Assembly: GCA_947498505.1 (NCBI GenBank)
Contig: CANMKG010000002.1
Location: forward strand, 496,001 to 560,000
Length of the DNA stretch: 64,000 nucleotides
From: an uncultured Maribacter sp.
GTDB taxonomy: Bacteria; Bacteroidota; Bacteroidia; Flavobacteriales; Flavobacteriaceae
Direction: 5' to 3'
Position numbers and translations under genes: made by a program. Below the pieces are notes generated by a model. It made no database searches, was not told the origin of the DNA, and saw only the letters and a program-made list of their open reading frames with translations. This document shows positions 8,217 through 16,480 of this stretch, piece by piece. Numbering within the stretch: position 1 is the first letter of the stretch; every line of letters begins with the position of its first letter.

Positions 8217-8906
8217 ATGAAAAGAGTAATTCTATTAGTCTTTGTAATTTTTTGCGCACAAATAAAGGCTCAGACGTATGAAGTGGGGCTTTTTGCTGGT
8301 GGAGCAAATAATATTGGTGATGTTGGAAGAACAACGTATATAGCGCCTTCTGGATTAGCGGTTGGAGGACTTTTTAAATGGAATAAAAGTAAACGTTATG
8401 CATGGAGGGCTAGTATAATTAGAGGAAAATATACAGCTGACGATTCCAAGTCTAACATTAGTTCAAGAAAAGCAAGAGGGTATGTTGCAAAAGGTTCAAT
8501 TTTTGAAGCTTCAGCAGGATTAGAGCTTAATTTTGTTGAATACAACTTGCATCAATTAGGACCAGCGTTCACGCCTTACTTGTATACAGGAGTAACCTAT
8601 TTTAGGTATGATTTTAATTATTTTGATAACCTTGGTAATTTTCAAGATTTATCTCAAACCGACGGTTCATTTGCTATTCCAATGACTGTAGGTTTTAAAG
8701 CAAGAATAAATCAATTTTTAATTTTAGGGGGAGAAATAGGAGCACGATACACATTTACTGATAATTTGGATGCAAGTAATCCTGTGGGGTCAAATTTTGA
8801 GAACTCTAAATTTGGAAATATTTTTAGCGATGATTGGTATGTCTTTTCTGGTATTACAATAACCTATACCTTTGGGCGAAAATCATGCACTGACTGCTTT
8901 GAGTAA
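8217..8906 (+). CDS. DUF6089 family outer-membrane beta-barrel protein
   Basis: Secreted 229-residue protein with signal peptide MKRVILLVFVIFCAQIKAQ and alternating beta-strand segments ending in aromatic residues (YVFSGITITYTFG), as in small outer-membrane barrels. The pattern VGLFAGGANNIGDVG...LGGLFKWN-type opening matches DUF6089, a Bacteroidota family commonly found next to uppS and bamA. Function is unknown; the neighbours suggest a role in envelope biogenesis. A Cys pair (CTDCFE) closes the protein. Only 8 bp separate it from uppS. Confidence 0.82.
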   Translation: MKRVILLVFVIFCAQIKAQTYEVGLFAGGANNIGDVGRTTYIAPSGLAVGGLFKWNKSKRYAWRASIIRGKYTADDSKSNISSRKARGYVAKGSIFEASAGLELNFVEYNLHQLGPAFTPYLYTGVTYFRYDFNYFDNLGNFQDLSQTDGSFAIPMTVGFKARINQFLILGGEIGARYTFTDNLDASNPVGSNFENSKFGNIFSDDWYVFSGITITYTFGRKSCTDCFE

Positions 8907-8914
8907 AATATAGA

Positions 8915-9655
8915 ATGAACACTATAGAAGATATTGACAAAACCAAACTTCCTAAACACCTTGCTATTATTATGGATGGTAATGGAAGGTGGGCAAAACA
9001 AAGAGGTAAATTACGAGTTTTTGGACATGAAAATGGAGTAAAAACCGTTCGCGCTACAGTTGAAAATTGCGTTAAATTAGGTGTAGAATACCTTACACTT
9101 TATACTTTTTCCACCGAAAATTGGAATAGACCTAAACTAGAAATAGACACTTTAATGCGATTATTAGTGTCTTCGCTTAAAAAAGAACTTAAAACTTTTA
9201 ACAAAAATAACGTTCGTTTAAACACTATTGGTGACATAAATGCATTGCCTAAAAAAGCCTCAGATGAGTTAAAGGAAGTAATGCGTAAAACAGGAGAAAA
9301 TACAGGAATGACACTTACTCTGGCGTTAAGTTATGGGTCTCGAGAGGAACTCAAAAATGCCATAAAAGAGATAAGTATCAAAGTTAAAAATAATATAATT
9401 TCTCCTGAAAATATTGATGAAACCATTATTAATAGCCATCTTTACACGCAAAATTTACCAGATGTAGATTTACTAGTGAGAACTAGTGGGGAGCATAGAA
9501 TAAGTAATTTTTTACTTTGGCAAATAGCGTACGCTGAATTATATTTTATTGATGTATTTTGGCCCGATTTTAAAGAGCACCATTTGGTAGGGGCTATAAA
9601 AGATTATCAGAATAGAGAACGACGATTTGGAAAAACTAGCGAACAACTTAGCTAA
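8915..9655 (+). CDS. uppS: Isoprenyl transferase (undecaprenyl diphosphate synthase)
   Basis: cis-Prenyltransferase that adds isopentenyl units to farnesyl diphosphate to give the lipid carrier for peptidoglycan and O-antigen synthesis. Seen: IIMDGNGRWA at residues 18-27 with catalytic Asp21, FGHENGVKTV, LTLYTFSTENWNRP, and the C-terminal RTSGEHRISNFLLWQ and FWPDF signatures. At 246 residues it is normal length. Its 3' end overlaps the presumed bamA start by 29 nt, which ties the two genes to one transcript. Confidence 0.97.
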   Translation: MNTIEDIDKTKLPKHLAIIMDGNGRWAKQRGKLRVFGHENGVKTVRATVENCVKLGVEYLTLYTFSTENWNRPKLEIDTLMRLLVSSLKKELKTFNKNNVRLNTIGDINALPKKASDELKEVMRKTGENTGMTLTLALSYGSREELKNAIKEISIKVKNNIISPENIDETIINSHLYTQNLPDVDLLVRTSGEHRISNFLLWQIAYAELYFIDVFWPDFKEHHLVGAIKDYQNRERRFGKTSEQLS

Positions 9656-12272
9656 TAATGCTACTAGAGTGGCATTACTTAGACAATTATTAACTACCCT
9701 TTTATTATTTATTACCACTTTAACTATTGCTCAGGAGACTTCTTATGAGAATGGTAAAAAGTATATCTTAGGAGGACTAGAAGTAACGGGATTACAAAGT
9801 TATAATGAGCAAACCGTTAAAACCTATACAGGTTTAAGAGTTGGTCAACCCATAACCTTACCAGGCGATCAAATTAGCGAAGTAATCAATAAACTTTGGG
9901 GGCTAGAACTTTTTAGTAAAATAGATTTTTACATCACAAATGTTGAAGGAGAAAAAGCCTTTTTAGAACTTAACATTATAGAGCGTCCAACACTTTCCGA
10001 TGTTACGGTTATTGGAGTGAAAAAACGTAAAACAGACGAAATTCTTAAGGATACTGATCTTAAAAAAGGGAAAAAAATTACTAAGAGTTTAATTGCGAAC
10101 ACAAAAAATTACCTACAAAATAAATATAAAAAGAAAGGTTTTTTTAATACCAAAGTTAACATTGCGGTTAAAAATGACACCTCGGAAGTTAATGGGCAAA
10201 AAATGCTTGTTACCATAGACAAGGGAAAAAAGGTTAAAATTAAAGACATCGTTTTTGAAGGTAATAGTGAGCTTAAATCTAAAAAGTTACGCAAAGCCCT
10301 TAAGAAAACTAAAAGAAAAGTATTTGGGCGTTTTTGGAAAGCTTCAAAATATATTGAAGAAGAGTATGTTAAGGATAAGTCCCTTCTAGTTGATAAGTAT
10401 GCTGAAAACGGATATCGTGATGCTAGAATTATTTCAGATTCCATAATCAAGGTAGATAATAAACACATTCTCTTGAAATTTAAGGTAGAAGAGGGGAATA
10501 AATATTATTTTGGAGATATAGATTTTGTTGGAAATACGGTATATACAGACAGGCAATTACATGCGGTTCTTGGACTTAAAAAAGGAGAAACCTATAATGG
10601 GGTCTTGTTAAGAGAACGGATTGCAGATGATTCTAAGCCGGAGCCTAATGATGTTACTAGTTTGTATCAAAATAATGGATATTTATTTTCTAACATTAAT
10701 CCAGTAGAAGTTTCCGCGCAGAATGATACTATTAATTTTGAGATTAGAATTGTTGAAGGAAAAGAAACCTTTCTGGATCATGTTACTGTCACTGGTAATG
10801 ATAAAACTAATGATCATGTAATTTTTAGAGAGCTGCGAACACGTCCAGGTCAACGTTATAATAAATCTGATATTATTAGAAGTATTAGAGAACTTGGGCA
10901 ATTAGGATTTTTTGATGCTGAACAAATAAAGCCAGATATTGTAAATCCAAATCCAAATGCAGGTACAGTAGATTTAGGATTTAGCCTTGTTGAATCTGGT
11001 TCCAGTCAAATAGAATTGCAAGGTGGTTATGGCGGTGGAGGATTTATTGGTACTCTAGGGCTTTCGTTTAATAATTTTTCTGCAAGAAATTTATTTAATA
11101 AAAAAGCTTACAAGCCAGTTCCCATGGGTGATGGTCAAACGTTTGCATTGCGCTTGCAGGCGAGTAGAACTTTTAGAGTATATAGTCTTAATTTTTCAGA
11201 ACCTTGGCTAGGAGGTAAAAAACCTGTACGTTTTAATTTATCATTTTCTAGAACTCAGCAATTTGGAGCCAATTTTGGATCTAGAGGAAGGGTAGAGGTT
11301 GATAAGAATAGACAATTTTCAATTACTGGGATAAACGCTGGTTTAGCAAAACGAGTGCAATGGCCAGATGATTATTTTACAATTTCACACTCAATAGGAT
11401 ACCAGATTTATAACTTTAAAAATTATAATATTGGCCTTTTTAATTTTGGAAATGGAAAATCTAATGCATTAACATATACTTTAGGAATTTCAAGAAATGC
11501 AATTTTAGGTGGGCGAATTTTCCCTAGAGGAGGGTCTAATTTTGAAATCACCGCTAAGTTTACGCCACCGTATTCTCTTTTTTCTAACAAAGACTTTAAA
11601 TCGTTTAAGGAAACTAGTGATGAGCTTAATAAGCAGAGACTTGTTAGAGCTTTAACCACTGATGAATTAACGGCTTTAGAAGAATCAGATCAAGAGCGCT
11701 TTCGTTGGTTAGAATATTACAAACTTAAGTTTAAAGGAGATTGGTATACTACTTTAGCAGGTTCTGCTGACAAATCTTTGGTACTTAGAGCTAATGCAGA
11801 ATTTGGAATGTTAGGCAACTATAACAGTGATGTTGGTGATGTTCCTTTTGAACGTTTTTATGTTGGAGGAGATGGTTTAGGAAACTTTACATTGGATGGT
11901 AGAGATGTTGTTCAATTAAGGGGATACGAAAATCAATCCCTAACACCTGTTAATTCAAGTGGGCAATCACAAGGTGGTTTAGCTTATAATAAGTTTTCAA
12001 TGGAACTTAGGTATCCTTTAACTTTAAAACCTTCAGCTTCAATATATGGTCTTGCTTTTTTAGAAGGTGGAAATGCTTTTGGCAATTTTCAAGAGTTTAA
12101 TCCGTTTCAATTAAAACGTTCGGCGGGAGTGGGGTTACGAATTTTTATGCCAGCATTTGGTTTATTGGGAATTGATTTTGGATATGGGTTTGATGAAGAT
12201 CTTCGAATTCAATCTCAAGGTGCAGGGCCTAGTGGCTGGCAAACACACTTCATTATTGGCCAACAGTTTTGA
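9627..12272 (+). CDS. bamA: Outer membrane protein assembly factor BamA
   Basis: Core of the machine that inserts beta-barrel proteins into the outer membrane. Seen: a signal peptide (LLLFITTLTIAQ), five POTRA-like repeats across about residues 45-440, and a C-terminal 16-strand Omp85 barrel with LRGYENQ as the loop-6 (V/I)RGF-type motif. At 881 residues it is slightly longer than E. coli BamA. The start is uncertain: the ATG used overlaps uppS by 29 nt and gives about 20 residues before the hydrophobic core; no closer ATG exists. Two skp/ompH genes follow, as in many bacteria. Confidence 0.95.
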   Translation: MEKLANNLANNATRVALLRQLLTTLLLFITTLTIAQETSYENGKKYILGGLEVTGLQSYNEQTVKTYTGLRVGQPITLPGDQISEVINKLWGLELFSKIDFYITNVEGEKAFLELNIIERPTLSDVTVIGVKKRKTDEILKDTDLKKGKKITKSLIANTKNYLQNKYKKKGFFNTKVNIAVKNDTSEVNGQKMLVTIDKGKKVKIKDIVFEGNSELKSKKLRKALKKTKRKVFGRFWKASKYIEEEYVKDKSLLVDKYAENGYRDARIISDSIIKVDNKHILLKFKVEEGNKYYFGDIDFVGNTVYTDRQLHAVLGLKKGETYNGVLLRERIADDSKPEPNDVTSLYQNNGYLFSNINPVEVSAQNDTINFEIRIVEGKETFLDHVTVTGNDKTNDHVIFRELRTRPGQRYNKSDIIRSIRELGQLGFFDAEQIKPDIVNPNPNAGTVDLGFSLVESGSSQIELQGGYGGGGFIGTLGLSFNNFSARNLFNKKAYKPVPMGDGQTFALRLQASRTFRVYSLNFSEPWLGGKKPVRFNLSFSRTQQFGANFGSRGRVEVDKNRQFSITGINAGLAKRVQWPDDYFTISHSIGYQIYNFKNYNIGLFNFGNGKSNALTYTLGISRNAILGGRIFPRGGSNFEITAKFTPPYSLFSNKDFKSFKETSDELNKQRLVRALTTDELTALEESDQERFRWLEYYKLKFKGDWYTTLAGSADKSLVLRANAEFGMLGNYNSDVGDVPFERFYVGGDGLGNFTLDGRDVVQLRGYENQSLTPVNSSGQSQGGLAYNKFSMELRYPLTLKPSASIYGLAFLEGGNAFGNFQEFNPFQLKRSAGVGLRIFMPAFGLLGIDFGYGFDEDLRIQSQGAGPSGWQTHFIIGQQF

Positions 12273-12329
12273 TTTATTTATGGTTCGAAAATATGTCCAA
12301 TGCTAATTAGTTCATTTATATAGTTTTAG

Positions 12330-12337
12330 TATTTTTG
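12330..12337 (+). promoter_or_regulatory. Possible -7 element for the ompH/skp pair
   Basis: TATTTTTG matches TAnnTTTG 36 bp before the first ompH gene. At -33 there is TTA rather than TTG. The 101-bp gap after bamA leaves room for this internal promoter. Confidence 0.35.
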
Positions 12338-12373
12338 GCACGATATTTTCTATTAGATTAAACAATATCAAAA

Positions 12374-13204
12374 ATGAAAGCAAAAACAAAGGTTCTTTTT
12401 TTAGTTTCAACAGTACTCTTTTCGGTATTTACATATGCTCAAAGAGGGGTTAGAATGGCTTATGTTGATATGGAATATATTCTTGAAAATGTTGAGGAGT
12501 ATAGAGATGCAACAGAGCAGTTGGCAACAAAGGTTCAAAAGTGGAAGGTTGAGATTGAGCAAAAACAAAGTGTTGTTGAGCAGATGAAAAAAGATCTTAT
12601 GGCGGAAAAGGTTTTATTAACCAATGAGCTTATTGCTGAGAGAGAAGAAGAGATTTTGTTGTTGGAAAAAGAAATGTTGGAATATCAGCAAGATAGGTTT
12701 GGCCCGCAAGGGGATTTGGTTTTGCAAAAAAGAAGGTTAATACAACCTATTCAAGATCAGGTTTTTAATGAGGTTCAAAAAATAGGAACAAATAAAAAAT
12801 ATGATTTTATTTTTGATAAATCTGCGGATGTTGTAATGTTGTATTCTCAAAAACGGCACGATATTAGTGATTTAGTTTTGAGAGCTATAGCAAGAACTAG
12901 GAAAATTAGTAAGCCAAAGAAAAAAGCTAAGACAAGATTAGAAGAGTTTGATAGAGAGGAAACGGAGAAGGAAATAAGCGAAGAATTAAAGGCAAGGCAA
13001 GAGCGTTCTAAAGAGGCTAGTGAAACTAGAGCCAAAACAGCAGAAGCTAAAAGAGCTGAACAGTTGAAGTTAAGAGAAGAGCGTAAAAAAGCTTATGAAG
13101 CGCGCAGAAAAAAATTATTAGAAGAGCGAGAAGCAAAAAGAAAAGCTAAACAAGAAGAAAGAAAAAAAACTGAAGACGAGTCTGAAGAGGATAACGATAA
13201 GTAA
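12374..13204 (+). CDS. OmpH/Skp family periplasmic chaperone, long form
   Basis: Predicted periplasmic chaperone for outer-membrane proteins. Seen: signal peptide MKAKTKVLFLVSTVLFSVFTYAQ, an opening strand VRMAYVDMEYIL and closing YDFIFDKSADVVMLY that form the trimeric Skp beta-core, with a long coiled coil between (about residues 50-110). Unlike classical Skp (about 160 residues), it carries an extra 100-residue Lys/Glu/Arg-rich helical tail ending in an acidic patch (DESEEDNDK). This longer paralogue before a short Skp is common in Flavobacteriia. Gap to the next gene is 43 bp. Confidence 0.88.
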   Translation: MKAKTKVLFLVSTVLFSVFTYAQRGVRMAYVDMEYILENVEEYRDATEQLATKVQKWKVEIEQKQSVVEQMKKDLMAEKVLLTNELIAEREEEILLLEKEMLEYQQDRFGPQGDLVLQKRRLIQPIQDQVFNEVQKIGTNKKYDFIFDKSADVVMLYSQKRHDISDLVLRAIARTRKISKPKKKAKTRLEEFDREETEKEISEELKARQERSKEASETRAKTAEAKRAEQLKLREERKKAYEARRKKLLEEREAKRKAKQEERKKTEDESEEDNDK

Positions 13205-13247
13205 TAATCACTAACATATATTAACACTCAAAATAGAATTGAAAATC

Positions 13248-13757
13248 ATGAAAAATGTAAGAAAGATAGTTGTAGCATTAGTTTTGTTTATTTCAGCTGC
13301 AAGTTTTGTAAATGCACAAAGTAAAATTGCTCATATAGATGTTACAAAATTATTAGCAGATATGCCTGCAATGAAAGCTGCTGAAGCGGAACTTAAAAAG
13401 TTGCAAGAAACATATGGTGCAGATATACAAGCTTCAATGACGGAGTTAAAAAATAAATATACGCAGTACCAAAATGAGGCGCCTTCTAAATCAAAAGAAG
13501 AAAATGAAAAAAGAGCGGTAGAGCTTCAAGGGTATGAGAAAAGTATTGGTGAAGCGCAGCAGTCTGCTCAACAAGAACTGCAGAAAAAACAGCAAGAACT
13601 TTTTGCTCCTATTTCAGAGAAAGCAAAAGCGGCTATTGAAAAAGTTGCTGCTGCACAAGGTATTGATTATGTAATTGATGCTCAAGTTGGTGGTGGATTA
13701 ATAGTTGCAAAAGGAAAAGATCTTTTAGCAGAGGTTAAAAAAGAGTTAGGGTTCTAA
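13248..13757 (+). CDS. OmpH/Skp family periplasmic chaperone, short form
   Basis: Canonical Skp-sized protein (169 residues). Seen: signal peptide KIVVALVLFISAASFVNAQ, SKIAHIDVTKLLADMP opening strand, a Glu/Gln/Lys-rich coiled coil, and the closing GIDYVIDAQVGGGLIVAKG segment. Expected to keep outer-membrane proteins soluble in the periplasm on the way to BamA. The ORF track starts at a TTG at 13239 (MKIMKNV); the ATG at 13248 (MKNVRKI) is the natural start. The gene ends in a strong bidirectional terminator. Confidence 0.92.
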   Translation: MKNVRKIVVALVLFISAASFVNAQSKIAHIDVTKLLADMPAMKAAEAELKKLQETYGADIQASMTELKNKYTQYQNEAPSKSKEENEKRAVELQGYEKSIGEAQQSAQQELQKKQQELFAPISEKAKAAIEKVAAAQGIDYVIDAQVGGGLIVAKGKDLLAEVKKELGF

Positions 13758-13779
13758 AAGGAACATTACATAGAATAAC

Positions 13780-13811
13780 AAAAAGCCATTCAGATTTCTG
13801 AATGGCTTTTT
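13780..13811. terminator. Bidirectional terminator between skp and the glycosyltransferase gene
   Basis: Perfect 14-bp stem AAAAAGCCATTCAG / CTGAATGGCTTTTT with a 4-nt loop. The A- and T-rich ends give a U-tract on either strand, so it serves both convergent genes. Confidence 0.9.
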
Positions 13812-13813
13812 GT

Positions 13814-14665
13814 TTAGAATAATTTTTTTCGAATCCCTTGCCAACGTAATTTTCGTATAAAAGTACTTTCTTCTCTAGTTACTAAAAAAGGAGTATTATC
13901 CTTTTTTGCTTTATAAAAGCCTTCCATGTTATTGAAAAACACACGCAGGTTTTTATGTTTTAAAGCCATTTTTAAAGAAGCTATGGTTGTTATTAAAAGG
14001 CCATAATTCATAGTGTACATGGCCTTGCCTTGAAGTATTCTTGCCTTTTTGTTATAAGCATTTCCTGTGGGTCTAAGGTGTTTTACTTTTAGGGTTTCGT
14101 CTGTAGTTATTTTAAAGCCGTGAAATTGAGCTAAAAGTTCATCTATGGTATCCCAACCCATAGCGGATTTTAATCCGCCTATGGCTTTAAAACAATCTTT
14201 AGAGTATGCCTTAAAGGCTCCTCTAACGTGGTCTTTGTTCATTGGGTGGTTAAGCAGCCATTCTTGCGAATCGTTTTTTTCATATGCAAATCCACCGGCA
14301 ATACCCACCTTTGAGTTTTTTACAAAAATTTGAGATATTGATTCAAAATAATTATTAGGTAGAATTATATCCGCATCCAGTTTTACGATAAAATTGTAGT
14401 CCACATCCAGTACATCAAAGCCTTTGTTAAACGCGTTTATTACTTTGCTTCCTGGCATATGAGCAGTTGATGAGACTGTGTTTAGTTTTTGGAAAAAATC
14501 GTTTTTCGAAATATAACTATCAATTATATTTTCCGTATCGTCCGTTGAGTTATCATTTACAATGATTACTTTTTGAGGCAGTAAAGTTTGAGATAGAATG
14601 GAATCTAACGTAAGTGCTATAAAATCTTGCTCGTTATGAGCTGGTATAACTATACAGTATTTCAT
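13814..14665 (-). CDS. Glycosyltransferase family 2 protein
   Basis: Inverting GT-A fold glycosyltransferase of 283 residues, probably for a surface polysaccharide or glycolipid. Seen: the family 2 opening CIVIPAHNEQDFIALTLDSI, VIIVNDNSTDDT at about residues 34-45, and the metal-binding KLDADIILP (DxD) at about 97. Mid-protein GGLKSAMGWDTIDELLA supplies the acceptor-side acidic residues. There is no membrane helix. Its start overlaps the stop of the methyltransferase gene by 4 nt, indicating coupling. Donor and acceptor are not predictable. Confidence 0.88.
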   Translation of the reverse strand: MKYCIVIPAHNEQDFIALTLDSILSQTLLPQKVIIVNDNSTDDTENIIDSYISKNDFFQKLNTVSSTAHMPGSKVINAFNKGFDVLDVDYNFIVKLDADIILPNNYFESISQIFVKNSKVGIAGGFAYEKNDSQEWLLNHPMNKDHVRGAFKAYSKDCFKAIGGLKSAMGWDTIDELLAQFHGFKITTDETLKVKHLRPTGNAYNKKARILQGKAMYTMNYGLLITTIASLKMALKHKNLRVFFNNMEGFYKAKKDNTPFLVTREESTFIRKLRWQGIRKKLF

Positions 14666-15192
14666 ATTTTTTTACGTTCCGCGTAAACAATGTAATATCT
14701 TGGAGTTATGCTACGTAATAAAGGTCTAAAACCAATTTTTTTCACAGGGTTAGTCCATTTTTCTGAGGCTTTAATTTCCCAACCAGATTTTTCTAATAGC
14801 CAGTTAAATTGCCAATCCTCAAACTCATGATAATGTCTATCCCATGGGTCTGTTTTACTTTGGTAGGCTGACGAGAACCATAAACGTAGGGGTATGCTAG
14901 CTACAAGTTTGTTACCTTTAATTTCCCTTAAAACATTGAAGGGAGCTATCAGGTGTTCAAAAATTTCAAAAGCCGTTACAACGTCTGTTGTGGATGATTG
15001 TATATTTTTGAAATCAATATCTAAATCTTCTCCTTGAGTATTGGTTACCTGATAACCTCTTTCTATCATAATTTTAGAGAAAGGATTTTCAACACCTAAA
15101 TCTAAAATAGACTGGTCTTTTGAAACATATTTTTCGAGAAAATTTATGGTGTTTTTAAACCTCTTGTTTGGAAACGTTTTTTCGTACATCAA
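14662..15192 (-). CDS. Class I SAM-dependent methyltransferase
   Basis: Short (176-residue) Rossmann-fold methyltransferase. Seen: SAM-binding motif I in QSILDLGVENPFS (a degenerate version of the usual DLGCGxG), an acidic post-motif DLDIDF, and motif VVTAFEIFEHL with the EHL ending common in Methyltransf_11/23 proteins. A HYHEF stretch follows. The substrate is unknown. The 4-nt overlap with the downstream glycosyltransferase suggests the pair modifies one sugar or lipid product. The start could be the second Met codon. Confidence 0.82.
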   Translation of the reverse strand: MMYEKTFPNKRFKNTINFLEKYVSKDQSILDLGVENPFSKIMIERGYQVTNTQGEDLDIDFKNIQSSTTDVVTAFEIFEHLIAPFNVLREIKGNKLVASIPLRLWFSSAYQSKTDPWDRHYHEFEDWQFNWLLEKSGWEIKASEKWTNPVKKIGFRPLLRSITPRYYIVYAERKKI

Positions 15193-15253
15193 TAGCTAAA
15201 ATTAATACCGACGAAGGTATAAAAATAACCTCTAGGAACGTAGCAGAAACATT

Positions 15254-16315
15254 TTATACTTTATAAACTATTGCATTGACATTCATTCCAGCTCCAACAC
15301 TTGCGAAAATTACGATATCACCTTTTTTAATTTCTTGGTTTTCCAATTCTCCATGCTTAACCATATCAAGAAGGGTGGGTATAGTGGCAACGGAACTATT
15401 TCCTAGTTTTTTAATGCACATAGGCATTATTCCATTAGGCAAGGTGTTGATACCGTACAACTGATAAAAACGCTGTATAATTGCTTCATCCATTTTTTCG
15501 TTAGCTTGATGAAGAAAAACTTTTTTAACGTCACTAATTGGAATATTACTGTTGTCTAAACAACTTTTCATGGCTGCAGGAACATGTGTTAAAGCAAATT
15601 CATATATTTTTCGCCCTAACATTTTTATGTAACTATTAGGGTCGTCACTTTCTGGTTTGTATGTTTTTCCATAATACAGGTAGTTTGCCTCTTCATTCGC
15701 ATAAGTTGCGCTTTCGTGAAACAAAATTTCTCCTGCGTTTTTCTTTTCTTCAATTACTGTGGCTCCAGCTCCATCAGCAAAAATCATTGAATCGCGATCA
15801 TATTTGTCTACCACTCTTGAAAGCGTTTCCGCTCCAATTACTAGACATTTTTTAGCAATGCCACTTTTAATAAAAGCATTTGCCTGAATTACGCCTTCAA
15901 CCCAACCAGGGCAGCCAAAAATTAAATCATATGCTACACATTTTGGGTTTTTAATTCTAAGGTGATGTTTTATTCGGGTTGCTATACTTGGAATAACGTC
16001 TGATTGGTTAGAACCACTAACAACATCTCCGAAATTATGAGCAACAATTATATAATCTATTTCTTCTTTAGAAATGCCAGCATCTTCAATTGCTTTTTCA
16101 GCGGCAAGAAAACCAATATCCGAAGTTGTAAATTCTGGTTTTACATACCTTCTTTCGTCAATACCGGTTATAGCTTTAAACTTTCTTATAATTGTTTTAG
16201 TGTCTGATTTTATGTCAGAACCGTCATCATTTAAAAATTTATGATTTACAAAATCCTCATTCTTCGCAATTTGAGAAGGCACATAACTGCCTGTTCCCGT
16301 AATAGTAACTCCCAT
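15254..16315 (-). CDS. 3-oxoacyl-ACP synthase III family protein (FabH-like)
   Basis: Thiolase-fold condensing enzyme of 353 residues. Seen: Cys135 in LIFGCPGWVEG, His269 in FLHQANEKMDEAI and Asn306 in KLGNSSVATIP, the complete KAS III catalytic triad, plus DGAGATVIEE at 181. It probably condenses an acyl-CoA with malonyl-ACP to start fatty acid synthesis, but it is longer and more divergent than canonical FabH (about 320-330 residues), so a specialised acyl primer is possible. I do not assign the symbol fabH for that reason. The palindrome TATGCATGCATA lies 49 bp upstream. Confidence 0.85.
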   Translation of the reverse strand: MGVTITGTGSYVPSQIAKNEDFVNHKFLNDDGSDIKSDTKTIIRKFKAITGIDERRYVKPEFTTSDIGFLAAEKAIEDAGISKEEIDYIIVAHNFGDVVSGSNQSDVIPSIATRIKHHLRIKNPKCVAYDLIFGCPGWVEGVIQANAFIKSGIAKKCLVIGAETLSRVVDKYDRDSMIFADGAGATVIEEKKNAGEILFHESATYANEEANYLYYGKTYKPESDDPNSYIKMLGRKIYEFALTHVPAAMKSCLDNSNIPISDVKKVFLHQANEKMDEAIIQRFYQLYGINTLPNGIMPMCIKKLGNSSVATIPTLLDMVKHGELENQEIKKGDIVIFASVGAGMNVNAIVYKV

Positions 16316-16363
16316 ACTTCATTTTTTGTATAAATACAAAGTACAGAAATGAAACCGTATTTA

Positions 16364-16375
16364 TATGCATGCATA
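16364..16375. promoter_or_regulatory. 12-bp palindrome TATGCATGCATA, second copy
   Basis: Identical to the copy at 4959-4970. It sits 49 bp upstream of the KAS III-like gene, in the region where a -33 element would fall, so a repressor site is conceivable here. Confidence 0.4.
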
Positions 16376-16480
16376 ACAAAATGTTACGATGGTCAGTACG
16401 TAATTTTGAAAAAAGTAAAAATCAACCTCGAATTCGTTTTTTGTTAAAAGCCTTATGTTTATTGCGGTTTGTGATTTTTT

